Of a DNA stretch of 7,391 bases, positions 1-6,391 are shown piece after piece. The stretch spans positions 1 to 7,391 of the forward strand of contig JAEYYJ010000038.1 of the NCBI GenBank assembly GCA_023430845.1, written 5' to 3'. The stretch comes from Pseudomonadota bacterium (lineage in GTDB: Bacteria; Pseudomonadota; Alphaproteobacteria; Rhizobiales; Hyphomicrobiaceae). The translations under genes and the position numbers were made by a program. The notes under the pieces are model-generated. The model saw only the letters and a program-made list of their open reading frames with translations, searched no databases and was not told the DNA's origin. How positions within the stretch are numbered: the first letter of the stretch is position 1; each line of letters opens with the position of its first letter.

Positions 1-227
1 TTTTCCGTGGCGCGGCTCTCGCCGTAGCCGCGCAGATCAGGAATGACGAGCGTGAAGTGGCGCGCGAGTTCCGGCGCGATCTTGTGCCAGCACACGTGCG
101 TCTGCGGATATCCGTGCAGCAGAAGCAGCGGCGGTCCGTTGCCGCCCGAGCGCGCGAAAATCGCGGCACCCGGCACATCGATGACGTGTGTCTCGAAACC
201 CGGAAAGAGGTCCGGTAGGCCGGCCAT
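1..227 (-). CDS. Alpha/beta hydrolase, haloacetate dehalogenase-like (partial, N-terminal 75 residues; runs off left edge)
   Basis: Reading leftward from an ATG at 227-225 gives 75 codons open to the window edge, so the C-terminal three quarters of the protein are missing. The visible part has the hydrolase N-terminus: an LFPGF start, FARSGGNGPP, the [11 protein letters not shown] oxyanion-hole segment around residues 34-44, and PDLRGYG near residues 63-69. It aligns without gaps to the complete hydrolase immediately upstream (230-1141), with about 50 of the first 71 residues identical, so it is a tandem paralogue. Third-codon positions have diverged widely, so the duplication is not recent. 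The nucleophile, acid and histidine lie outside the window, so catalytic competence cannot be judged. Start choice: AGGAGG at 240-235 is 7 nt from this ATG, but only 1 nt from the in-frame ATG at 233 that overlaps the upstream TGA. Function as a dehalogenase is inferred from similarity only; epoxide hydrolase or another alpha/beta hydrolase is possible. Confidence 0.88.
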   Translation of the reverse strand, partial: MAGLPDLFPGFETHVIDVPGAAIFARSGGNGPPLLLLHGYPQTHVCWHKIAPELARHFTLVIPDLRGYGESRATE

Positions 228-229
228 GA

Positions 230-1141
230 TCATGCCTCCTTTGCAAGCAGGAACGGGAGCGCGCGTGCATTGAGCGCCGCCGGATTTTCCTCGGGAATGA
301 AATGGCCGCTCTCGATAGGTGCGCCGGCAATCTGCGCGCACCAAGGCGCCCATACGGCGAGCGGATCGCCGACCTCGGCGAGCGAGCCTTCCGTCGCCCA
401 GAGGATCTGGACCGGACACTTGATGCGGGCCCCGGCCTCGCGATCGTTCTGATCGAGAAATACGTCCGTACGATGCTCCGAGCGATAGTCCTCGCACGTC
501 GCGTGGACGCGATCAGCCTGCGACAGCATGTCGATGTAGTCGGCCATGGCCACAGGATGGATGACATCGGGCGACTTCGCCAGTGTCGCACGTCGAAATC
601 GGCTTTCGACCCAATCACGGGGATCCTGGATGATGAGCGACTCCGGCAGCGGAGCCGGCTGAGACAGGAAAACCCCGTGCAGCATACCGAACTTGTAGCC
701 TTCATCGCGCAGCCGCGCGATATCGCTCGTCGCGATGATATCGATGAGCACGAGGCGCTCCACGCGCTGCTCCGCGTCCAGCGCCAGACGAAAGCCCACG
801 CGGCCACCCCGGTCATGGCCCATGACGGCGAACCGCTCGAAGCCCAGCGACGACATAAGCGCCACCATATCGAGGGCCATCGTGCGCTTCGAGTAGGCGC
901 GGTGATTGCCGTCCGCCGAAGGGCAGCCGCTGCGGCCATAGCCGCGCAGGTCCGGTGCCACGATCGTGAAGTGGCGGGCCAGTTCCGGCGCCACGCGATG
1001 CCAGCAGGCGTGCGTCTCGGGATAACCATGGAGCAACAGGAGCGGCGGGCCGCTGCCGCCCACCCGCGCGAAAATCTCGACACCGCGCACACTAATGCGC
1101 TCCTCGGAGAAACCGGGAAACAGTTCCGCCAGAGTTGTCAT
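230..1141 (-). CDS. Alpha/beta hydrolase, fluoroacetate/haloacetate dehalogenase-like
   Basis: This 303-residue protein is the usual length for the fluoroacetate dehalogenase group of alpha/beta hydrolases. These are cytoplasmic enzymes that displace halide from haloacetates through an Asp ester. Visible in order: HGYPETH oxyanion segment (38-44), PDLRGYG (63-69), nucleophile elbow GHDRGGR with Asp110 as nucleophile and Arg111/Arg114 in the carboxylate-binding positions, acid Asp134 in VLIDI, cap segment [10 protein letters not shown] (158-167), CEDYR with Tyr219, and base His280 in ESGHF. By recall, this numbering matches the Rhodopseudomonas enzyme RPA1163. One difference stands out: His155 is kept, but the adjacent halide-contacting Trp is Gly156 (GGG codon at 676-674). 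Good defluorination is therefore doubtful, and dechlorination, ester or epoxide hydrolysis are alternatives. The ATG (1141-1139) overlaps the purD TGA as ATGA. A weak AGGAG lies 11 nt upstream. No signal peptide is seen. Family assignment is strong; the substrate is uncertain. Confidence 0.93.
   Translation of the reverse strand: MTTLAELFPGFSEERISVRGVEIFARVGGSGPPLLLLHGYPETHACWHRVAPELARHFTIVAPDLRGYGRSGCPSADGNHRAYSKRTMALDMVALMSSLGFERFAVMGHDRGGRVGFRLALDAEQRVERLVLIDIIATSDIARLRDEGYKFGMLHGVFLSQPAPLPESLIIQDPRDWVESRFRRATLAKSPDVIHPVAMADYIDMLSQADRVHATCEDYRSEHRTDVFLDQNDREAGARIKCPVQILWATEGSLAEVGDPLAVWAPWCAQIAGAPIESGHFIPEENPAALNARALPFLLAKEA
235..240 (-). promoter_or_regulatory. Shine-Dalgarno sequence embedded in the upstream gene's last codons
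   Basis: On the minus strand AGGAGG is formed by the last Lys-Glu-Ala codons of the upstream hydrolase. It lies 7 nt before the ATG at 227 and 1 nt before the ATG at 233. The spacing favours 227 as the start of the downstream paralogue, 2 nt after the upstream stop, and points to translational coupling. Confidence 0.7.
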
Positions 1142-2430
1142 CCGCCAGCCTTCTCCTGACGCTCGCGGGCGATGGCGCGCCAGCCGATGTCGCGACGGCA
1201 GAAGCCGCCAGGCCAGTCGATCAGATCGATCGCCGCATAGGCCCGGGCCTGCGCCTCGGCGACGGTGCGTCCGCGTGCTGTCACGTTCAATACGCGCCCG
1301 CCAGTCGCGGTCAGGCGGCCATCACGCCGCTCGGTCCCGGCATGGAAAATCTCGACACCTTCGAGCGCTGCCGCCGCTTCGAGCCCGCGAATCTCGGTGC
1401 CTTTCTCATAGGCGCCCGGATAGCCTTTCGAGGCCATGGCTACGGTGAGCGCGACATCATCGGACCAGCGCAGATCGAACGTCCCGAGCACGCCGTCGGC
1501 CGCCGCCAGCAGTGCCGCGAGCAGATCGGACTTGAGGCGCATCATCAGCACCTGCGTCTCGGGATCTCCGAAGCGCGTGTTGTATTCGATGAGTTTAGGG
1601 CCATCCGCCGTCAGCATGAGACCGGCATAGAGCACGCCGCGAAAAGGTATGCCGCGCGCCGCCATGCCGCGCACGGTGGGCAGAATGATCTCGTCCATCG
1701 TGCGCTGAACGAGCGCCGGCGTCATGATCGGTGCGGGTGAATACGCGCCCATGCCGCCGGTGTTGGGGCCTGTATCGCCATCACCAACGCGCTTGTGGTC
1801 CTGTGCGGTCGCGAGCGCGAGAGCGTGCGTGCCGTCGACGAGAGCGAAGAAGCTCGCCTCTTCGCCGTCCAGGAACTCCTCGACGACGACTTCATATCCG
1901 GCGCTGCCGAACGCGCCGGCGAAGCAGGCATCGATGGCGTCGTCCGCCTCGGCGCGCGTGGTCGCGATCGTGACGCCTTTGCCGGCGGCGAGACCGTCGG
2001 CCTTGATGACGATCGGCAGGGATTGTGCGGCAGCATAGACTTTAGCCGGCGCGGCTTCCGTGAAGCGACGATAAGCGCCGGTCGGCATGCCAAGCTCGGC
2101 ACAGAGGTCCTTGGTGAAGCCCTTCGAGCCTTCCAGCTGGGCTGCGGCGCGCGTCGGCCCGAAGGCCTTGATGCCAGCCGCCGCGAGATCATCGACGATC
2201 CCGGCGACGAGCGGTTGCTCGGGCCCGACGACAACGAGGTCGACGGCCTGCTGTTTGGCGAATTGGACAATCGCGGGGTGATCGTCGACGGAGATCGGAA
2301 CGCATTCCGCGACATCGGCAATACCGGCATTGCCGGGGGCGCAATACAGTTTGGTGAGGAGCGGACTTGCCGCCAGCGCCCACGCCAACGCGTGTTCCCT
2401 CCCGCCGGAACCGATCAGTAGGACGTTCAT
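1138..2430 (-). CDS. purD: Phosphoribosylamine-glycine ligase (GAR synthetase)
   Basis: PurD joins glycine to 5-phosphoribosylamine using ATP, the second step of de novo purine synthesis, in the cytoplasm. The 430 residues match the normal single-domain bacterial length. The N-terminal domain opens with [15 protein letters not shown] (residues 1-15), the expected glycine-rich start. The ATP-grasp region shows [11 protein letters not shown] (143-153), [10 protein letters not shown] (184-193), the family signature [14 protein letters not shown] (221-234) and [12 protein letters not shown] (282-293), which carries metal and ATP ligands. A C-terminal PurD domain follows (about 325-425). No lesion is visible. 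The ATG at 2430 has only a poor ribosome-binding sequence. The gene is divergent from xseA and is the first of at least three minus-strand genes. Its TGA (1140-1138) overlaps the ATG of the hydrolase behind it, so the purine gene probably drives expression of the hydrolase pair. Function is certain by family; the operon is inferred from the overlaps. Confidence 0.98.
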   Translation of the reverse strand: MNVLLIGSGGREHALAWALAASPLLTKLYCAPGNAGIADVAECVPISVDDHPAIVQFAKQQAVDLVVVGPEQPLVAGIVDDLAAAGIKAFGPTRAAAQLEGSKGFTKDLCAELGMPTGAYRRFTEAAPAKVYAAAQSLPIVIKADGLAAGKGVTIATTRAEADDAIDACFAGAFGSAGYEVVVEEFLDGEEASFFALVDGTHALALATAQDHKRVGDGDTGPNTGGMGAYSPAPIMTPALVQRTMDEIILPTVRGMAARGIPFRGVLYAGLMLTADGPKLIEYNTRFGDPETQVLMMRLKSDLLAALLAAADGVLGTFDLRWSDDVALTVAMASKGYPGAYEKGTEIRGLEAAAALEGVEIFHAGTERRDGRLTATGGRVLNVTARGRTVAEAQARAYAAIDLIDWPGGFCRRDIGWRAIARERQEKAGG

Positions 2431-2466
2431 TCGCTAGTGTCCCGATGCCAAAATTCGCCCGACCTC

Positions 2467-2478
2467 GATGCTAGCATC
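2467..2478. promoter_or_regulatory. Perfect 12-bp palindrome in the purD/xseA divergent spacer
   Basis: GATGCTAGCATC reads the same on both strands. It ends 36 nt before the purD ATG, inside the 192-bp non-coding spacer. A dimeric regulator could bind such a site, but I recognise no known operator in it. A random perfect 12-mer palindrome is expected about once or twice in a window this size. Confident as a sequence observation, weak as a regulatory call. Confidence 0.3.
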
Positions 2479-2622
2479 CCAATAGCCAGCTCGTGCGTTT
2501 CAGACCGGGAATTCGCTCCGATCTGATCACGTCGTGGCGCCGCGAGGATAATCCCTCTTGCGGCTCTCGTTGCCGCCACCTTCGTGTATCATGAACATCG
2601 TTGTAACAAACGGGTGCGATTC

Positions 2623-4215
2623 GTGGCAGAGCCAGTCCGCGCCGGCCGTGCCGGCGCCAGTAACAATCCGGAACTCACGGTTTCCGAACTCTCCAACGCC
2701 ATAAAGCGTTCGTTGGAGGACAATTTCGGATTCGTCCGTCTACGTGGCGAAATTTCCGGGTATCGCGGGCCGCACGCCTCGGGCCACTGCTATTTCGCCC
2801 TCAAGGACGACAAGGCAAAGATCGAGGCGGTGATCTGGCGCGGCGTATTCCAGAAGCTCCGCTTCAAGCCCGAGGAAGGGCTCGAGGTCATCGCGACTGG
2901 CAAGGTGACGAGCTATCCCGGCTCGTCGAAATATCAGATCGTGATCGAGGCGCTCGAACCGGCCGGCGTCGGCGCACTCATGGCATTGCTCGAAGAGCGC
3001 CGGCGCAAGCTCACTGCCGAGGGTCTTTTTTCCGAAGAGCGCAAGAAGCCGCTGCCGTTTCTGCCGCGCATCGTCGGCATCGTCACGTCGCCGACCGGCG
3101 CCGTCATTCGCGACATGCTGCACGGCTTCGAGGAGCGCTATCCGGCGCATGTCATCGTATGGCCCGTGCGCGTGCAGGGAGAAACCAGCGCGAAGGAAGT
3201 GGCGGCCGCCATTCGGGGGTTCAATGCCATCGCGCCGGGCGGGCCGATACCACGCCCGGATGTCCTCATCGTCGCCCGCGGTGGCGGCAGCCTGGAAGAT
3301 CTGTGGGGCTTCAACGAGGAGATCGTCGTTCGCGCGGCAGCCGAGAGCACGATACCTCTCATTTCTGCCGTCGGACATGAGACGGACTGGACGCTCATCG
3401 ATCTCACGGCAGACGCGCGCGCGCCGACACCGACCAAGGCTGCCGAGTGGGCTGTGCCGAAGCACGGTGAACTCGTCGAAAGCATCGGCGATCTCGCGCT
3501 GCGTCTCGGCAAATCCGTCCGGCGCACGATCGAGGCCGCGCGCACGCATCTCAAGGCGGCGGCCCGTGGCCTCCCGCGCCTCGAAGATCTGCTCGCATTG
3601 CCGCGCCAGCGCTTCGATGCCGTCGAGCGTCGCCTCACGCGGGCCCTTGCGGCCAATACGCAGGCTCATGGCAAGCGGCTCGCGCGCATAGAAGCACGCT
3701 TTCAACCGCGGCTCGTGGCTCAGCTTCTCGATCGCGACCGCCAGCGCCTCGAACGCGCTCAGCGCGCCGGCCTCACGGCACTCGCGCGACGCACATCAAC
3801 GGGGCGCACGCGCTTCGAGCGCGTCGCCGCGCGTCACACACCGCACGCACTCGTTCAGAAGGTCGCGCGCTTGGACGAACGCTTCACCAATTCATCGAGG
3901 CGTCTCACGCAGGCTTTTGCAGGTCGCCTCGTGCTCGAACGGCGTGCACTCGATGCACAAGCGCAGATGCTCGTCTCGCTCAGCTATCAGAGTGTGCTCA
4001 GGCGAGGTTTTGCGGTGGTGCGCGATCAGGACGGGCGCACGGTGCGATCGATCGCGGCGATAGCTGTCGATACGCATGTCGGCATCGAGCTTGCCGATGG
4101 CCGTGCGGGCGCACGCATAACATCGGTGGAGGCGTCCGAGGCAAAAGCCGTCGAGCCACCTAAGCCGCGCCCGCCGAAGCGCAGCGGCCCGGAGGGCCAA
4201 GGCTCACTGTTCTGA
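2623..4215 (+). CDS. xseA: Exodeoxyribonuclease VII large subunit
   Basis: XseA is the catalytic subunit of exonuclease VII, which degrades single-stranded DNA from either end together with several copies of the small subunit XseB. From the GTG at 2623 it is 530 residues, longer than the Escherichia coli protein (456) but usual for alphaproteobacteria. Order: an N-terminal OB-fold (about 14-115) beginning [10 protein letters not shown]; the catalytic domain with [15 protein letters not shown] (152-166), [16 protein letters not shown] (218-233), [20 protein letters not shown] (251-270); a long Arg/Leu/Ala-rich coiled coil (about 282-455) for XseB binding; then [14 protein letters not shown] and a Pro/Lys tail ending GQGSLF. 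In-frame GTGs also exist at 2584 and 2614. I prefer 2623 because MAEPV... resembles related N-termini and the upstream residues look non-conserved, though no start has a good Shine-Dalgarno sequence. xseB is not in the window. The gene is divergent from purD. Confidence 0.96.
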   Translation: MAEPVRAGRAGASNNPELTVSELSNAIKRSLEDNFGFVRLRGEISGYRGPHASGHCYFALKDDKAKIEAVIWRGVFQKLRFKPEEGLEVIATGKVTSYPGSSKYQIVIEALEPAGVGALMALLEERRRKLTAEGLFSEERKKPLPFLPRIVGIVTSPTGAVIRDMLHGFEERYPAHVIVWPVRVQGETSAKEVAAAIRGFNAIAPGGPIPRPDVLIVARGGGSLEDLWGFNEEIVVRAAAESTIPLISAVGHETDWTLIDLTADARAPTPTKAAEWAVPKHGELVESIGDLALRLGKSVRRTIEAARTHLKAAARGLPRLEDLLALPRQRFDAVERRLTRALAANTQAHGKRLARIEARFQPRLVAQLLDRDRQRLERAQRAGLTALARRTSTGRTRFERVAARHTPHALVQKVARLDERFTNSSRRLTQAFAGRLVLERRALDAQAQMLVSLSYQSVLRRGFAVVRDQDGRTVRSIAAIAVDTHVGIELADGRAGARITSVEASEAKAVEPPKPRPPKRSGPEGQGSLF

Positions 4216-4221
4216 TCTTCT

Positions 4222-4295
4222 CCTTCTCCCCGTCCTTTGTCGCGCTGGAAGCGCGCCTCTGGCGCGACGAGAAGGTCGGGATGAGGTGCGGCAGC
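4222..4295 (+). repeat. REP-like palindromic intergenic element, copy 1 (possible xseA terminator)
   Basis: The element starts 7 nt after the xseA stop. Its outer arms CCTTCTC (4222-4228) and GAGAAGG (4269-4275) are complementary. An inner pair GTCGCGC (4239-4245) and GCGCGAC (4262-4268) forms a second stem, giving a long interrupted hairpin. The tail TCGGGATGAGGTGCGGC matches the tail of copy 2 read on the other strand. Elements of the CTTCTCCCCG...GGGGAGAAGG-TGAGG type are common between genes in Hyphomicrobiales (known in general). The stem could stop xseA transcription, but no U-run follows. Confidence 0.7.
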
Positions 4296-4315
4296 ACACG
4301 CCAACGTCGGCGATT

Positions 4316-4365
4316 GACGCCGCCGCTCACCCTGGCCCTCTCCCCGCGCGCGGGGAGAAGGAAGG
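4316..4365 (-). repeat. REP-like palindromic element, copy 2, overlapping the end of the transporter gene
   Basis: The core CTCCCCGCGCGCGGGGAG at 4340-4357 is a perfect 18-bp palindrome, extended by one pair at 4339/4358 and, after a mismatch, by two more pairs (4336-4337 with 4360-4361). On the minus strand it reads CCTTCTCCCCG...GGGGAGAGGG, then CCAGGGTGAGCGGC, the same layout as copy 1 in opposite orientation about 20 nt away. Its TGA is the transporter's stop codon. Confidence 0.75.
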
Positions 4366-5298
4366 TCGCGCCGGACGGTTCACCAGCCACAGACCGATGA
4401 TCACGACGATCAGGCCGACACCCAAGTGCACGGTCAGTGGCTCGTCGAGGAGGATCACACCAGCAGCTACGCCGAAGACTGGCGTGATCATCAGGAACGC
4501 CATGACGCGCGATGCGGGATAACGCGTCATGAGCCAGAGGCTCGTCGTGAACGTGATGAAGGCGACGAAGACGACGGTATAGCCGAACGCACTCAGCACG
4601 AGCGGCGATAGATCCGTGATCCCGCGTTCGCCGAACGCGAGCGAGATCAACCACAGCAGTATGCCGGAGATGAAGAGCTGCATGAAGATCACGCGCTCGG
4701 GACGCTCTGCAGCGAGACGTGTGGCGCGCACGGTGAGCGTGAGAAAGCCCCAGGAAATACCGCCGGCAAGGCAGAGAAGATCACCCGTGAGCGAGCTGAC
4801 GCCTTTCGTCTCGCGCCCGGCCAGCACGATCATGATGCCAGCGAGCGCGGCGAGGAGACCCGCAGTTTTGGAAAGCGTCAGGCGATCGCCAGGAATGAGA
4901 AAATGCGCACCCAAGGCCACGACGAACGGCGATGTGTAAAGGAAGATGACCGCGCGCGAGGCTGTCGTGCGATCGAGGCCGGGATACAGAAAGGCAAACT
5001 CGAGCGTGAAGAAGAGGGCCGAGAGGATCATCGGCACCAGCGCAACGCGGCTCACGCGAAGCGAGATGCCACGCACGGCGCAGAGGAGACCGACGAGACC
5101 GGCAGCGAGCAGCGAGCGGAGACCCCCCTGCAGGATCGGTGAGATACCCGTGTTGGCGACCTTCATCGCCACCTGACCGATACCCAGAAACACGCACAAC
5201 AGGGTCAGGATACCGACGGCGAATACGTCGAGACGATCGTTCGCCACAGCGATTGCGGCACGGCGTGTGGCCTCTGCGTCTGTACTTCTATCCTGCAT
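4327..5298 (-). CDS. EamA/DMT-superfamily inner-membrane transporter
   Basis: This 323-residue protein has a short polar N-terminus (about 1-22), then ten hydrophobic helices at about 24-42, 54-73, 84-104, 113-134, 144-161, 170-188, 203-222, 232-254, 264-284 and 290-307. This is the two-times-five-helix layout of drug/metabolite transporters with two EamA repeats. Family-typical stretches are the Pro-containing helix IFLYTSPFVVALG (118-130) and FLMITPVFGVAAGVILLDEP (268-287), where the acidic-Pro end of helix 9 closes the second repeat. The family exports amino acids, metabolites or drugs; the substrate cannot be read from sequence. The ATG at 5298 has a weak GGAAG 4 nt upstream. Oddity: residues from about 312 and the TGA stop are encoded by a palindromic REP-like repeat, giving an Arg/Gly/Pro tail after the last helix. 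It converges on xseA and lies 121 nt downstream of the patatin gene on the same strand, so co-transcription is possible. Confidence 0.93.
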   Translation of the reverse strand: MQDRSTDAEATRRAAIAVANDRLDVFAVGILTLLCVFLGIGQVAMKVANTGISPILQGGLRSLLAAGLVGLLCAVRGISLRVSRVALVPMILSALFFTLEFAFLYPGLDRTTASRAVIFLYTSPFVVALGAHFLIPGDRLTLSKTAGLLAALAGIMIVLAGRETKGVSSLTGDLLCLAGGISWGFLTLTVRATRLAAERPERVIFMQLFISGILLWLISLAFGERGITDLSPLVLSAFGYTVVFVAFITFTTSLWLMTRYPASRVMAFLMITPVFGVAAGVILLDEPLTVHLGVGLIVVIIGLWLVNRPARPSFSPRAGRGPG

Positions 5299-5419
5299 CG
5301 CGCTTCCGCCCGCGTGTCGGCCCGCTTGGATGCTGGACCTTATTGTTCGGGGAGGCGCACAAGATCACGACCGGCGCCGGCAATCCAGCGCCATTCGCAC
5401 ACGTCACAGGGTGGCTGGA

Positions 5420-6379
5420 TCAAGCCAGAGCCAGATGACGCTGCGTTGCCGCTTCGCGGGCGGCGATCTCGCGGCGGATGTCTTCGGCTTCGCGCTGAGC
5501 GGCGGCCATGCCACGCGAGATGAGCGCGTCTGCTGCGTGGAAATCGAAAAGCCCGATGCCGGCGAGGCGCGGATTGATGATCGCGTCCGGCGGATCGCCG
5601 GCGAGACGCGAACGCGCAATCCGGTCCTGAACGATGTTGAAGGCATCGACCATGACACTGGAGATGCCAGGGCTGCTGTCGCCACCGCCAAAGAGCTGGC
5701 GCTTGATGAGGTTGCGCGCACCGAAGCCATTGGCGAGCGTACGGGCCTGAGGCGGCTCGGGTGGCGGAGGTGGTGTCGGCTCCAGCAAACCACCATCGAG
5801 CTCGGGAAACTGGTTGCCGCGTCCGCAGGCGTCGGAATTGAGATAGACGGCGATGACGTAGCGCGCGCCCAGAGCCCGGCATACCGACGCGGGCACAGGG
5901 TTGCAGAGCGCACCATCCATGAGCCAGCGGTTGTTGATGCGAACCGGCTTGAAGATGCCGGGCAGCGCATAAGAGGCCCGCATGGCCTCGACCAGCGGCC
6001 CGCGCGTGATCCAGGTTTCCTGGCCGGTGCCGAACTCGGTCGCGACGGCCGCGAAGCGCGATTCCATGTTCTCGATCTGGAGATTCTGGAGATGCCCCTC
6101 GAGACGCTCGACGACACGTTGTCCCGTGATGAGGCCGGACCCGGACAGGTTGAAATCGAGATATCCGAAGATCTTACGCTTGGTGAGATCGCGGGCGAAG
6201 CCTTCGAGCTCATCGAGGCGGCCGGCCGCAAAGCAGCCCCCCACGACGGCACCGATCGACGTTCCGGCGATGATGTCCGGCACAACGCCGACCTGGGCGA
6301 GCGCCCGGAGCACCCCTATGTGGGCCCACCCCCGCGCGGCACCACCGCCTAGTGCAATACCAACCTTACCGCGTGCCAT
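5420..6379 (-). CDS. Patatin-like phospholipase (RssA/NTE-type serine hydrolase)
   Basis: Patatin-domain enzymes hydrolyse acyl esters of phospholipids through a Ser-Asp dyad. From the ATG at 6379 the protein is 319 residues. It shows the oxyanion-hole loop ALGGGAARGWAHIGV (about 9-23), the nucleophile motif GTSIG with Ser41, and the second catalytic motif MDGALCNPVP with Asp155. The dyad is complete, so it should be active. A Pro-rich linker PTPPPPPEPP sits near residues 201-210, followed by a Gly/Ser segment and a C-terminal Ala/Arg/Glu-rich helix. No signal peptide or membrane helix is seen, so it is probably cytoplasmic or peripheral. Start choice: ATG 6379 has GGGGAG 6 nt upstream, whereas the frame's further extension would need a TTG at 6397 that overlaps this Shine-Dalgarno sequence. 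The natural lipid substrate is unknown. It is followed after 121 nt by the transporter gene and is divergent from the GMC oxidoreductase. Confidence 0.94.
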   Translation of the reverse strand: MARGKVGIALGGGAARGWAHIGVLRALAQVGVVPDIIAGTSIGAVVGGCFAAGRLDELEGFARDLTKRKIFGYLDFNLSGSGLITGQRVVERLEGHLQNLQIENMESRFAAVATEFGTGQETWITRGPLVEAMRASYALPGIFKPVRINNRWLMDGALCNPVPASVCRALGARYVIAVYLNSDACGRGNQFPELDGGLLEPTPPPPPEPPQARTLANGFGARNLIKRQLFGGGDSSPGISSVMVDAFNIVQDRIARSRLAGDPPDAIINPRLAGIGLFDFHAADALISRGMAAAQREAEDIRREIAAREAATQRHLALA

Positions 6380-6385
6380 ACTCGA

Positions 6386-6391
6386 CTCCCC
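6386..6391 (-). promoter_or_regulatory. Shine-Dalgarno sequence of the patatin-like gene
   Basis: GGGGAG on the minus strand lies 6 nt before ATG 6379. It decides that start against the in-frame TTG at 6397, which would place the ribosome-binding sequence inside the coding region. Confidence 0.7.

Noticed and set aside
37..1092. 351-residue open frame on the minus strand
   Set aside because: Composition is Arg/Ser-rich with no family motif, and it lies over the clear hydrolase frames on the same strand; it is a GC-rich shadow frame.
302..1159. 285-residue open frame antisense to the hydrolase
   Set aside because: Arg/His/Asp-rich translation typical of the complement of a high-GC gene; no motif or ribosome-binding site.
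5371..5380. CCGGCGCCGG palindrome between the patatin and transporter genes
   Set aside because: Short GC palindrome without a T-run or longer stem; not convincing as a terminator.
5267..6352. 361-residue open frame antisense to the patatin-like gene, longer than the gene itself
   Set aside because: The minus strand carries a complete GxSxG/DGA patatin; the antisense product has no recognisable domain and an Arg/Asp/Glu-biased composition.
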